Shown piece by piece: positions 37,801 through 43,417 of a stretch of DNA of 64,000 nucleotides (the stretch's first letter is position 1; every line of letters starts with the position of its first letter). Below the pieces are notes generated by a model. It ran no database searches and was not told the DNA's origin. It saw nothing but the letters and a program-made list of their open reading frames with translations. The translations under genes and the position numbers were made by a program. Location of the stretch: NCBI RefSeq assembly GCF_039555335.1, contig NC_092646.1:36391695-36455694 (forward strand). Reading direction: 5' to 3'. The stretch is from Amphiura filiformis. Lineage: Eukaryota; Echinodermata; Ophiuroidea; Amphilepidida; Amphiuridae.

Positions 37801-40254
37801 TAATATCTTCCGGCAAGCTATTCCAGTTTTTGATAGCATTAAAATGAAAAGAACCAGAACTAGATTTGAACAAAGACCTGATCCGTGGAACTTGAAAATT
37901 AAAGTCCTTGTGCTGTAATGATGCACACTTGATAGGCTAGTAAAATTCTCATTCATGTAATCAGGACAAGTATTGTAAAAAATATTAAAAACATGATTTA
38001 ACGGGGCTGCTCAGCTCTGTTATTTATATTTAAAATGCCAATATTTTGAAAATCAGAGCACTTCCCTGGTCAGAGTGACTGATGTGATACCAAAAATCCT
38101 TATTCAGGAGGAAACGAATGATTTTGTTTTGAGTACATTGAAGTCTTTGCGCGTGATATTTGGAGATGCCTCATGCCTGCATAACATGAAGAGATTGAAT
38201 AGTCAAAAAGGCAAAGAACAAGAGCTGAGCAGATCGGGTTTTTTATGCTATGATTAAAAAAAATTTGCTTGCCTCTAAAGGAATTCTAGGCGAGAGTTTA
38301 CTTTCTTAAATATATTAAAAACAATTTGTTCACCTTCAAGATATTGATTTAGTTCGAGCCCAAGATAAACTAGAGACTGTTTTGCGTTGATAATTTGACC
38401 GTCACATGTGATGGAAAAATCAGGATATTTGTTAACTTTACGCTTAGATCCAAAGAGAATTAGTTCATTTTTGCCCATATGAAGCGACAATTTGTTTTCA
38501 ATTAACCATTTATTACAACTTTGCAGAGTAGTGCTAAGTTTCTGGGTCTTTATCAGAGTACATCAGGGCACTATCATCAGCATATTGTAATAGTAAACAA
38601 TCAGCAGAGTTTGGCATATCATTCACATAACAAAGAAATAAAAGAGGCCCTAAGATACTGCCCTGAGGTACCCCGCGTGTTATGGTAAGGGGATCAGACT
38701 CAACCCTATTGATGTTAACAATCTGCTTTCTATCAGAAAGATAAGAATGAAACCAAAGGTGTTGATTTCACACCCATAGCCGACAACTTATTGCACAGAA
38801 TTTGGTGGTCTACACTGTCGAACGCCTTCTGGATGTCCAGTAAGATCATCGCAGTGTAGTAACCGGAGGCTGTCTGCTTCCTAATGTGATCTTGCAAATG
38901 AATGAGGCAGGTGTCCGTTGAGTATGATCCCCTAAAACCAGACTGAAATTGATAAAGAAGCTTGGTTTCAACCAAGGAATTGTTCAATTGAGTAAAAACA
39001 GCTTTCTCTAAAATCTTTGAAACAACAGAAAGAATACTCACTGGCCTGTAATTTCCGGCATATTATGATACGATAAATAATATAAATATACGCCTGGGTA
39101 TGTCCCTGTCAGACCCGTGACGGGCCCGGACTGTAAATTATATGTTTATCGTAGTGTGACCCCATGGTAAACTTACCTCTGTGTATTGTCAGTGGCAGGA
39201 ATACGAAAACATTAGCTCTTGTCAAAGTTATATTTAGAGAATGAATTTGATGCTTACGTATCAGCGCTTTGATTCCTCTAAGATCTGGAGAGAGGCGCTT
39301 TACAAATCCAAAATTAATTTCAATTAGTGGTGCTTTACAAGTTTTGTTGTTATGATTATAAATATGGTCGAAAGTTGGATGATATGTGTATATGACATAT
39401 TTTTGGTCCGAACGTGAAATTGTGGTAGAAATGAAACACTATGCATTTTGCTTGGTAGCGAAATTGCATGAGTTTGCAGATATGTTGCTTGAAGATCGAT
39501 AAGCCCCATTACAAAATCAAATCATGTCATGTCATGCATGTTGATATCATGTTAATAAAAATTCTTAAATAACAACAGGACGCTGGTCCGAAGACGATGT
39601 CGCCAATCGCGGTTAAGCCCCCCCCCCAAAAAAAAGAGAACAGAAAAGGGAGAAAAAGAGAGGGAAAAAGTTAAATTGCACGTAATTGAGTAGTCCCATA
39701 TGCCTAAAAAGCGCACGGTCGGGTTGATCATAATAATAGGCTTGGGATTATTTTAGCTATTGCTTGGAGGCGAGTCCTCGGCCAAAAACATGTGAAAATT
39801 ACTGCGGGCCCGTCACATTTTATCACCAAAATCAGTATTAAGACGGACTCAATGCTGACTTTAACAATCCATGCATACTTTAGTAATTCCGAGTCTCAAT
39901 CTCAGATAAAGTAGAGCAGTGTAACATTTAACATTTTACAAATTGAGTTCGGGCCCTTTTTTTGTTTAAAGTAATAATAATTAATATAGGCCTAAGTAGT
40001 TAAAAATGCACCAAATGGCTTTAATTGGACCTTTATTTTGCAAAAACTTCCTCAGACACCCCCTCAGTGTTGACCCGTATGATTGCAAATAACATAATTA
40101 GCCGGCAGTGGTATTGACTAGATATACCCAACAGCGGAAAACGGTTTTCGTAATTTAAATAAAAACTATACTTACTTTGCAAACTATTATCGTGTGAGGC
40201 CTCCACGTACTTCAAGAAAATGAAGAAAGCAAGCAACTGAAATTTATATCCCAT
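13071..40254 (-). CDS. Calx-beta x5 / EGF / Sushi single-pass membrane protein (14 exons, complete)
   Basis: Fourteen exons on the minus strand join into one open frame of 2,553 nt (850 residues): 40176-40254, 35586-35744, 34325-34699, 33963-34070, 31378-31626, 28987-29103, 26534-26773, 25557-25664, 24157-24393, 18237-18338, 16725-16979, 15669-15770, 14327-14527, 13071-13291. All introns are GT-AG and phase 1. Approximate layout: signal peptide 1-19; Calx-beta-like domains at 27-204, 205-323, 324-442, 443-557 and 558-676; EGF-like 677-710; Sushi/CCP 711-777; membrane helix 780-807; cytoplasmic tail 808-850. Calx-beta domains are known as calcium-binding beta-sandwiches in integrin beta-4, FRAS/FREM, ADGRV1 and sponge aggregation factors; EGF and CCP modules are typical of extracellular binding proteins. 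I infer a cell-surface adhesion or recognition protein. I know no named gene with exactly this order. The splice model is by eye; the last exon could have an alternative 3' end. Confidence 0.85.
13930..14115. repeat. GAGTC/GACTC-rich degenerate repeat (intron 13)
   Basis: Words such as GAGTCGAGTA, GAGCCGAGTCATTT, GACTCGACTCGAGACTCGAC recur in both orientations. No exon signal here. Confidence 0.5.
14327..14527 (-). CDS. Exon 13: Sushi/CCP domain
   Basis: 201 nt, TTTTTGCAG acceptor and GTACAC donor, phase 1-1. ITCSSLQLANGNV, VTCSCKSGYRLVG, STLTCNL and WSPQPPICIE keep the four CCP cysteines, the C-x-x-G-Y motif, the tryptophan and the P-x-C ending. One extra cysteine (VTC before SCKSGY) is unpaired in the usual scheme. 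The domain is membrane-proximal, ending in the acidic EEHEE just before the helix. Confidence 0.88.
15248..15554. mobile_element. Older hAT-like MITE in intron 12, upstream of the EGF exon's 3' side
   Basis: Ends CAGCGGCTCAGGGC and GTAGCTACGTCACTG with an imperfect flanking pair TGAATATT/TGTATCTT (6 of 8). It sits between exons 12 and 13. The GGTGGCGCCCAGGGCACGTT block is shared with the copy at 758-1095. Confidence 0.6.
15669..15770 (-). CDS. Exon 12: EGF-like domain
   Basis: 102 nt, GTTACAG acceptor and GTAAGT donor, phase 1-1, one domain per exon. Six cysteines in the order C-x3-C-x4-C-x5-C-x-C-x8-C (SCDPVCVNGVCAEGNNCVCQ, then TGYAGYRC) fit a compact EGF-like module with the G-Y/F-x-G-x-x-C ending. 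No calcium-binding EGF consensus is seen. It links the Calx-beta array to the membrane-proximal Sushi domain. Confidence 0.88.
15806..15915. repeat. Hairpin upstream of the EGF exon (intron 11)
   Basis: Imperfect arms GAGGTTCTGGTGGAAACTAT / CAGTTTTAACCAGAATCTC and GGGTCCTTGGCGAGATC / GGATCTTACCAAGGGACC around a TATCATTTATAGTAC loop. It lies 36-145 bp upstream of the exon 12 acceptor on the gene strand. Confidence 0.6.
16725..16979 (-). CDS. Exon 11: second half of Calx-beta domain 5
   Basis: 255 nt, TTTCACAG acceptor and GTAAGT donor, phase 1-1. SADTSDYAIQGISPAIQF, DSLYEKDEKFSLVLQP and VTVVIVSND give the D-Y, acidic and terminal strands. A Pro/Ser/Thr-rich start (TAEPSTPGPSSADTS) is longer than in the other domains and could be an O-glycosylated loop. 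Confidence 0.86.
17244..17290. mobile_element. Single end of the hAT-like MITE family
   Basis: CCAGTGGCGTAGCCAAGTGG followed by GGCAGCTTCCACCTGTGAGA matches one terminus of the family (compare the right side of 35347-35523, which has GGAGGCAGCTTCCCCAC). The other end is missing. Confidence 0.5.
17890..18075 (-). pseudogene. Penelope-like 3' end fragment (intron 10)
   Basis: CTCGTTGCTCAGCAACGCGGC and CAGATTGTATTGCC match the Penelope remnant at 9402-9520; on the minus strand a short reading VNRDDRQYNL corresponds to the C-terminal M-N-R-D-E-x-x-Y-N-L signature. A second GAGCAACGAGTGG block at 18024-18040 is the inverted terminal piece. Confidence 0.55.
18237..18338 (-). CDS. Exon 10: first half of Calx-beta domain 5
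   Basis: 102 nt, CTTATAG acceptor and GTAAGT donor, phase 1-1. QFYFEGIFARVEEGQCTEVK continues into ILRCGYLDKATSV, the first Calx-beta strands with two cysteines that could pair. The upstream 5.8-kb intron is the largest of the gene and is packed with repeats. Confidence 0.82.
18357..20390. repeat. Tandem duplication (~0.94 kb x2) rich in TGACCTTTGACC
   Basis: AACTAGATCTGG(T/C)TACAGATC at 18357 restarts at about 19294, and the order of words (ACCTAGCCGGGGCCGG, CATGTAGGGGCTT, ACCGTGCATACATCG) is the same in both halves. Inside each half the 30-bp phrase ACCGGAAATGACCCCTTAAT plus GACCTTTGACCCC recurs at about 150-bp spacing. It ends in two GACCTAGCCGGTGTCCCGGC units. The block lies in intron 9. 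Confidence 0.8.
20530..20715. repeat. GTGTTAA-type low-complexity repeat
   Basis: Words AACGCGTTGTAGTGTG, TTAACACAACGTAGTGTTAA, GATGTGTTAGAAC. Similar sequence resumes at 23612-23775 (GTGTTATCCATCGTGTTAA, TTCAACGTGTTAAAAAC), suggesting one repeat interrupted by later insertions. Confidence 0.45.
20741..21760 (+). mobile_element. Mariner/IS630-like transposon, internally deleted
   Basis: Long terminal inverted repeats of over 200 bp: GTCAAAAGAAGTAAACTCAT at the left and ATGAGTTTACTTCTTTTTGAC at the right, extending through GAGGGGCTGTAACTCGAG and CTACAAAATGGGTGGTTGTA. The interior keeps only the N-terminal part of a transposase. Confidence 0.8.
21102..21450 (+). pseudogene. Transposase N-terminal (helix-turn-helix) remnant
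   Basis: From ATG the reading MAPQFTARERTFLSTKYHET continues with stops and a shift into NKLNVHGTLRNRLSEASDRP, RTARSQVNITRVRHALQQDQ and, in another frame, SSFCRFVRKDLNWYP. This is the N-terminal DNA-binding region of a class of mariner/IS630-like transposases found in marine invertebrates. The catalytic DDE part is absent. Confidence 0.7.
22725..23610. mobile_element. Inverted-repeat element with CTTACACGTGTAAG subterminal repeats
   Basis: Ends ATGAATGGCCAAGTGGACCA and TGGTCCA...CCACTTGGCCATTCAT, followed inward by several TACGTGTAAGATTG / CTTACACGTGTAAGATGCAA units and by CAACCAATCATCTTACGCG / GCGTAAGATGATTGGTTGTT. Arms about 190 bp. The centre holds an uninterrupted 108-codon frame (22913-23239, minus). 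Confidence 0.75.
22913..23239 (-). CDS. Unrecognised 108-codon frame inside the inverted-repeat element
   Basis: Starts MLQWHVLYAETLSGIVRIVE and ends SLVEDEYA before a stop. Contains KYYACKKCYSE, a lone C-x-x-C. No family is recognised and no splice or promoter signal is clear. It may be a captured host fragment, a short protein of the element, or chance. Confidence 0.25.
   Translation of the reverse strand: MLQWHVLYAETLSGIVRIVEPSDLSHFLVTFFSYLESICTQYRIISSGGSKIITFAKSTVGHIDMEAEIIRCSSNVLVKLEYRPSLIGKYYACKKCYSEISLVEDEYA
24157..24393 (-). CDS. Exon 9: second half of Calx-beta domain 4
   Basis: 237 nt, TTATCACAG acceptor, GTAAAC donor, phase 1-1. AKSRQDYNALQNYPISFG, QTSVTVPIVIVNDENKETDE and DATVFIKDDD carry the D-Y, N-D-x-x-x-E-x-D-E calcium-site region and terminal acidic run expected of a Calx-beta domain. 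Confidence 0.87.
24841..25099. mobile_element. GCGCAAGAAGACC fold-back MITE, copy 2 (intron 8)
   Basis: GAAGACCTGAGCGCAAAGAA at the left and TTCTTGCGCTCAGGTCTTC at the right, with the same internal words as 11266-11512. It lies between exons 8 and 9. Confidence 0.8.
25557..25664 (-). CDS. Exon 8: first half of Calx-beta domain 4
   Basis: 108 nt, acceptor TTATTATTAG and donor GTAAGT, phase 1-1. SCIEFAKPVDSVLESSSE then VSVTLWRSGNVMDATQI keeps the two-strand pattern, with Ser-rich VLESSS replacing the usual V-x-E-G turn. Confidence 0.82.
25849..26489. mobile_element. Fold-back element in intron 7
   Basis: Left CAATTGAATATATGAATACA then AAACCCACCCAAGTCCATA; right ATGGACTTGGGTGGGTTTTG then TATTCATGTATTCAATTG. 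CCACCCAAGTCC-type words recur inside at least four times. Its right end is 44 bp from the end of exon 7. Confidence 0.7.
26534..26773 (-). CDS. Exon 7: second half of Calx-beta domain 3
   Basis: 240 nt, phase 1-1, acceptor TCTTTAG and donor GTAAGT. STQSGRDYTPPASLSLNFVQ, KDVSIDINSDASEEDPETL and TTVVTIHDSS match the conserved D-Y, acidic E-D-P-E-x-F/L and terminal strand of Calx-beta. This is the clearest of the five domains. Confidence 0.88.
27028..27365. mobile_element. G/C-run-ended repeat element (intron 6)
   Basis: TTGGCTAACCCCCGGGGGGG at the left and CCCCCCCGGGGCCAACC at the right, with GCGGCGCGGAGCGCCG and GGGCTTGAAGAACTGAAATT, GGGGCTCAAGGAACTG words between. No transposase. Confidence 0.6.
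28431..28850. mobile_element. Fold-back element in intron 6
   Basis: TGTCATGTCAAAAGGAGACA then CGTTTGGGCAGG at the left; CCTGCCCAAAAGTGTCTCCT then TTTGACATGACGTCACATA at the right. Arms about 40 bp over 420 bp. Confidence 0.7.
28987..29103 (-). CDS. Exon 6: first half of Calx-beta domain 3
   Basis: 117 nt with a TTTACAG acceptor and GTAACT donor, phase 1-1. LFSFKYHDYAVTEP followed by ETVTLTVVRRGNIDRESTI is a textbook Calx-beta N-terminal half. The tRNA-like SINE at about 29280-29340 sits 180 bp upstream in the same intron. Confidence 0.85.
29275..29345 (-). repeat. tRNA-like SINE fragment (A and B box words)
   Basis: On the minus strand TGGCACAGTAGG fits the RNA polymerase III A box and GGTTCGAACCCC the B box. 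Their spacing (18 nt) is too short for a folded tRNA, so this is a decayed tRNA-derived repeat, not a tRNA gene. Confidence 0.45.
30000..30400. repeat. Dispersed repeat, inverted copy (intron 5)
   Basis: GGGCTCCGCAAACAACGTCC, GCCTCGAGTTTCAAAATACACC and GGCGGGATTATTTCCCGCC correspond in reverse to 8715-9010. It lies between exons 5 and 6. Confidence 0.6.
30405..30668. repeat. Fold-back element in intron 5
   Basis: Arms CGTTATTTAATCTATTGCCA / AATAGATTAAATAACGTAG and AATGTTTAAGTTCTAACGAA / CGTTAGAACTTAAACATT, with ATGCAGACTCCGAGTATTAG and AGTCTGCATAC outermost. Confidence 0.7.
31378..31626 (-). CDS. Exon 5: second half of Calx-beta domain 2
   Basis: 249 nt, phase 1-1. Contains SDDFVPVSLSNIVFG (D-F where D-Y is usual), QETVKITIKCDGEVEGPEMF (acidic calcium-site strand) and AFVTIYDHQ (terminal strand ending in an aspartate). 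The Cys pair CDGE and VCTG may form a disulfide, unusual for this fold. Confidence 0.83.
32225..33541. mobile_element. Inverted-repeat element (outer) split by a second palindrome
   Basis: TACAGGGTATCAAAATAAAA then CAGAACCCTCATTG at the left; GTGAGGGTTCTGTTTTTATT then TGGACACCCCTGTA at the right, and AGATATGCCCTCTTTAAGAA / TTCTTTAAAAAGCATATCTT further in. The arms are about 190 bp; the element at 32527-33205 sits inside. Located in intron 4. Confidence 0.7.
32527..33205. mobile_element. Nested long palindromic MITE
   Basis: TTAAGGGATGGGGTATGAAC and GGACAGTATTTATTTTGGGA at the left; TGTCCCACAAAAAATACTGTC and TTTTGGATCCCTTAA at the right. Nearly the whole 680 bp is palindromic about 32,860 (CCATATCTTCAATATGAAAG / TTTCGTATTGAAGATATGG). 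The words AGAGCACATCAGACATATCG recall a widespread invertebrate MITE family. Confidence 0.75.
33963..34070 (-). CDS. Exon 4: first half of Calx-beta domain 2
   Basis: 108 nt between a TTTCAG acceptor and a GTAAGA donor, phase 1-1. The product EFCFESEVYEVVEGADD continues into ELSLTVKRTG, the canonical first two strands of a Calx-beta domain (F-x-x-x-x-Y-x-V-x-E-G, then L-T-V-x-R-T-G). It joins exon 5 in frame. Confidence 0.85.
34325..34699 (-). CDS. Exon 3: second half of Calx-beta domain 1, with insertion
   Basis: 375 nt, phase 1 at both ends. Calx-beta signatures are ATSSKDYGQF (the conserved D-Y), DVEGDEVFSVL (acidic E-G-D-E-F strand) and a terminal FEVLIVDND. Roughly 45 extra residues (around RLPSIVEDARGTGWFTYINY) sit between the D-Y motif and the acidic motif, so this domain is longer than the other four. 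Its splice acceptor lies 3 bp from a 350-bp microsatellite that takes the place of a normal polypyrimidine tract. Confidence 0.8.
34702..35058. repeat. Composite microsatellite (AAT)n(AAG)n(AAAAG)n
   Basis: About 22 AAT, then about 58 AAG, then AAAAG units and AAG again. On the gene strand it reads TTC/TTA and runs into the exon 3 splice acceptor at 34,700. Confidence 0.9.
35225..35330. repeat. Hairpin in intron 2 to intron 1 flank
   Basis: GTTTGTTTCCTGTAGCAGGT then CCAAAAAGTC is mirrored by GACTTTTTGGATCTGCTACA then GGAAACAAAC. It lies between exons 2 and 3. Confidence 0.6.
35347..35523. mobile_element. hAT-like MITE in intron 1 with 8-bp target duplication
   Basis: Ends TAGTGGCGTAGCCAG and CTGGCTACGCCACTG, flanked by CCACTCTA at 35339-35346 and 35524-35531. 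A G-run near the left end (about 13 G) and a short 177-bp length mark it as a young internal-deletion form of the family. Confidence 0.82.
35586..35744 (-). CDS. Exon 2: first half of divergent Calx-beta domain 1
   Basis: The exon is bounded by a CTATAG acceptor and a GTAAGA donor, phase 1 at both sides, 159 nt. It codes for about 53 residues containing CSYEEGETVWIHATTD, which fits the start of a Calx-beta domain (the S-V-x-E-G-E-T strand), but two cysteines and a longer tail make it atypical. It always precedes exon 3, which carries the more recognisable C-terminal half. Confidence 0.75.
35950..37080. repeat. Three copies of a ~150-bp unit in intron 1
   Basis: GATCGTAAGTGAGGGTATG, GAATTTGTTTCTACGCTCA and TAATGGGTTTGACCACTTTT occur at 36200-36355 and 36918-37073 in direct order, with an inverted piece (CAAATTCAAAGTATAGACCT, ACTAGTTTCACAGCATA) at 35965-36025. 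ACGCCCCCACTATTTATAGTG occurs twice (36030 and 36352). Confidence 0.65.
37098..37170 (-). repeat. tRNA-Thr(AGT)-like sequence, decayed
   Basis: Minus strand GCTGTCATAGCTCAGTGGTA then GAGCGCGGCGACTAGTAATG and TTCGAGTCC give a D arm, an anticodon region with AGT and a T loop. The T stem does not pair and the anticodon loop has eight bases, so it is a pseudogene or SINE head. Confidence 0.45.
37735..39058 (-). pseudogene. CR1/Jockey-like LINE, 5'-truncated reverse transcriptase
   Basis: Begins in the fingers region (RPVSILSVVSKILEKAVF), then FQSGFRGSYSTDTCLIHLQD and the catalytic-domain A motif ILLDIQKAFDSVDHQIL. The YADD region (LLQYADDSAL) and GxxQGSILGPLLF are present only with frameshifts. 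The C-terminal part reads LSLHMGKNELILFGSKRKVN and, at 37,740-37,900, FHFNAIKNWNSLPEDIKSAS. Stops and shifts make it dead. It sits in intron 1, same strand as the host gene. Confidence 0.85.
40176..40254 (-). CDS. Exon 1a: start codon and signal peptide
   Basis: The ATG at 40254-40252 opens a 26-residue frame beginning MGYKFQLLAFFIFLKYVEA, a hydrophobic core followed by a small-residue V-E-A cleavage site, so the mature protein probably starts at SHD. The exon ends TTGCAAA before a strong GTAAGT donor, one base into a codon (phase 1), which joins CT of exon 2 to give Thr. A near-identical exon with the same length and phase lies at 51402-51480. Confidence 0.8.
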
Positions 40255-40470
40255 TTTCGTTTCACGTTACATAAATTTCCAGATTTGTTGGAAAAGCAGA
40301 GTCAAATGGAATGGTGCATAACGTTGAGAGAAACATTCAAATAATGCCGCTGTAAGGAGGTCGCTGCTTTTCTTGTGACGTTTACTCTACTAGACATGCA
40401 ACAGGTTTATGGAATCATTATACCTCACGCATAATAAAAAACACCTAAATTCATATACTAGTATGTCACC
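40255..40470 (-). promoter_or_regulatory. 5' flank of exon 1a, conserved in the exon 1b copy
   Basis: The stretch just upstream of the ATG (TTCGTTTCACGTTACATAAA, TTTCCAGATTTGTTGGAA, CGCTGCTTTTCTTGT, TACTCTACTAGACA) recurs in the same order upstream of exon 1b, broken there by two insertions. It must include the 5' UTR and perhaps the core promoter. I see no clear TATA box; the transcription start cannot be placed. Confidence 0.45.
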
Positions 40471-40556
40471 GACGAATATGACATGTAAGGTCATTCAAAA
40501 GTTTCTCAACCGTATCTCTTCTTCTGTAAACGTACGCTTCTTGAAGCTGTACAAGC

Positions 40557-40792
40557 TGTATCAAAATGATTGGTACCCATCAGTTTTCATTGATAATGGA
40601 TGAGCCTGACACATTAAAATTCAACATAAGATCCATATAATTTGCAGATTAATTTTAAAACAAGTCATAAATTATACATTCTGGACATTTCAAGGGCATC
40701 CAGTGTTGTATTTGGAAGAGTCAGGCCTTTCAATAAACATCAAAATCGATGGGTACCAATCATTTTGATACACCCTGTACATGATAATGCAT
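40557..40792. mobile_element. MITE with TGTATCAAAATGATTGGTACCC ends
   Basis: TGTATCAAAATGATTGGTAC at the left and GTACCAATCATTTTGATACA at the right, about 235 bp. A related one-sided piece (CCAATGTTGTATTTGGAAGA ... GTCAATCATTTTACC) lies at 42825-42905. Confidence 0.7.
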
Positions 40793-41677
40793 TGTGCGGT
40801 TAAATATACTACTAAATCCTTTATAATATTACACAATTTCCATTTGAAAAACATTGTTATTTCAAATAATTTTCTAATATTCAGACCTCTTACAGTGAAG
40901 GAAGAAATGAAACATGAATACCCAAATGACCAAAATGTCAATGATGACCTGAGACTTTTCTTTATTTAAAAAAAAAAACAAACTCTTCTTTTAATAAATA
41001 TGTTAAATAAAGTGTTAAATAATAATAGCTGACCCATTCCATGTCAACTCCAGGGATGTGCACCGCAGCACCTCTTCATTTTTTTTTTCTTTTTTCTGTG
41101 TGGTGGTAGATATTGATGAGAAAGTAAAATCCCGAAAATTTGAGCTTCATACTCTATTTCGTTTTCCCGTGGCATCAATTTGAAATTTAGGGGGGTCAGC
41201 GTAAAAAAATGTGTCGCAATGCGAAAGACAACGTTTGGAGGTCCATAAATGTATAAAGGGAACCCTTTACAACTTTGAAAAGTATGTATCCTGGGGTACT
41301 TATTTGTGTAGAATTCAAATCTGGCATCAAAAAACTTGTAACTCCTTTACTTTAAAAGATATAAGGCCCTCAAAATGCAACTTCGTCCATCCAGGACAAA
41401 CTTTGGGGGTCAGAACTCCAAAAGTAAAAATAATTTTCTTGTCCATTTTTTTGCCAGTCAGAGCCCTTTGGTAGGACATTACTCTTATCCAATATTGAGC
41501 CTATTAGAATACATTTAGCTGAGATATTACCTATGCAAAACCCCAATTGTACATTTTTTGTACATTTTGACCCCCCTGAAAACCAATGTCAGACATTTTG
41601 ATCCACCATCAACTTCAGGTATGTTGAAGATATGTCCTTGGAGAACATTTCTGAGAGATATTGGCTTTGGGACTCGA

Positions 41678-41793
41678 TGGCTTCTGCACATCACTTAGGT
41701 TTGCATTCTCCATAGTTCTGATTTCGCATGTATAATGACTTACGTACAACTCGATGGAGAATGCAAACCTAAGTGATGTCCTGAAGCCATAGT
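41678..41793. repeat. Hairpin that truncates a LINE fragment
   Basis: ATGGCTTCTGCACATCACTT then AGGTTTGCATTCTCCAT; reversed as ATGGAGAATGCAAACCTAAG then TGATGTCCTGAAGCCAT. Arms about 40 bp. On the minus strand it begins exactly where the reverse transcriptase reading ends. Confidence 0.75.
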
Positions 41794-42025
41794 TGATATA
41801 CGGTAATATCAACGAACAATACAATGTATATAACGCCTCATGTGGGAGGAAGTTTTTTTAATTTATTAATGATACCGACATTTCTTGGACATGTTTTAAC
41901 AATATTATCAATATGTTCTCTCCAAGTGATATTCTGGTCAATTTGAAGACCTAGAAACTTAGTGCTTGGCACTCTTTCAAGCGGTGTGATCCAGTGAACC
42001 CTGAGTAAAATAAACCCAAGCAAGT
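41790..42025 (-). pseudogene. LINE reverse transcriptase C-terminal fragment
   Basis: Minus strand VPSTKFLGLQIDQNITWREH then IDNIVKTCPRNVGIINKLKK, followed after a frameshift by HEALYTLYCSLILPYINYGF. This is the conserved thumb/connection region of CR1/Jockey-type LINEs. It is a different insertion from 37735-39058, because the order of domains would not fit one element. Confidence 0.8.
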
Positions 42026-42534
42026 GACTAGTAAAGAAAATGTAAGGCTAATCCATGCCTGGTTATTAGTATACCATTCTGTTTACAAAAAAATTATACA
42101 GTACAGAGCTTGCATTAGGCAAGCTACACTATCACTTGGCAAGCTACATAAGTCACCAACCTGCACTTCCCTGTGTCACCAACAATAAGTAGGACCACTA
42201 TGCAGTATTACTGTCTACCCACAGATATTGGTCTAACCCACCCACCAACCGCTCAAGTCCACTCACCGATGCGCCTGGTCTTTACTATAGTGTCAGAGGG
42301 CATATGGCATGGTTTTTTCATTCTTTCTTTCAATTGGATAGAAAATATGTTGGCTTTGGAGCAAAGCTAATTACCAATTTGCCAACATGGCAAAAAACTA
42401 GAAAAATTTTCACCAAAATAGAACCCAATGGCATTAATGACGGCTTCGTGTAAATGAAAATATTGCAGCATAGCAAATTTGCTGACTTGTGATTCTAATA
42501 GTTTGTTTTGTTTTATTTCTTTTGCCTGGGTTAC

Positions 42535-42658
42535 TCATTCAGTGGATGTTTTAAGGTATCCTCTGTTCTTCCATGAGGCCCAAAGTTGTTCATGATGTTT
42601 AATGTACTTCATGAAATCAGAAATACACTTAATGGATTCTGAGGCAATATCGTTGCAC
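42535..42658 (-). CDS. Possible 3'-terminal exon, unknown protein
   Basis: A strong acceptor (TTTATTTTTACTTTTAG) is followed by one base and 40 codons to a TGA at 42537-42535, with AATAAA (42517-42512) 18 nt later. The product starts CNDIASESIKCISDFMKYIK and ends HHEQLWASWKNRGYLKTSTE, probably helical, with one C-x9-C spacing. I do not recognise the family; faint resemblance to the C-terminal helix of SNX-BAR sorting nexins or to CX9C proteins is not enough for a call. No compatible upstream exon was found. A chance frame is possible. Confidence 0.33.
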
Positions 42659-43417
42659 CTAAAAGTAAAAATAAATATCTAAACGTAAATACCAGAATAA
42701 ATAGATTGTTTTGATTTAAGAGAATATGTCGAAATGTATGGTATACATCCGTTAGTTATGGGCACAAGAAATATAAAATACACTCAACAGCAAAAGTGCA
42801 TAACCCTACAAAGTTATTTCAAAAGGACCCAATGTTGTATTTGGAAGAAGTTGGATTTTCAATAGGCAACAGAACTGGCTGGTGTCAATCATTTTACCAA
42901 TTACAGCCTGAATCTATATGTTTTGGAGTCAACCTTCTCCCAAAATAAAGTCAAAAACTGTCAGTAATTACCAAAGTAGATACCACGTTTTTTACATGGG
43001 GTTGATTCTTTTAAATTTCCACCATGCATGAATCCATGATCATGATCATGACCCTATATCAGTAGGAAACCAGTTTAAGCTCACTGGCATGTGTTAATAC
43101 CTATTGAAATCTAATGAAAACCGAGTCATCAGACTGGAAAGTGCAAACAAAACAAAAAACCCAGTTTTATATCACTCATATTCCACAACTTGTCAAGAAT
43201 ACACAACTCAGCCAAATTAAAGTATTAGACATTGACTGTTATGTTGTACTATCATGATTTACATTTTCTATTTTTTTTGTATTTATAGTACTGACCAAAT
43301 GACGTCTGATCCTTTAATTTGGCCGAGTAGTGTGAAAAAAATCTCGACAAAATTCATATCCAATTATTTACCCAAAATTAATTGGCGAGTCTAAGAGGTA
43401 ACGACATGCATGGAATA

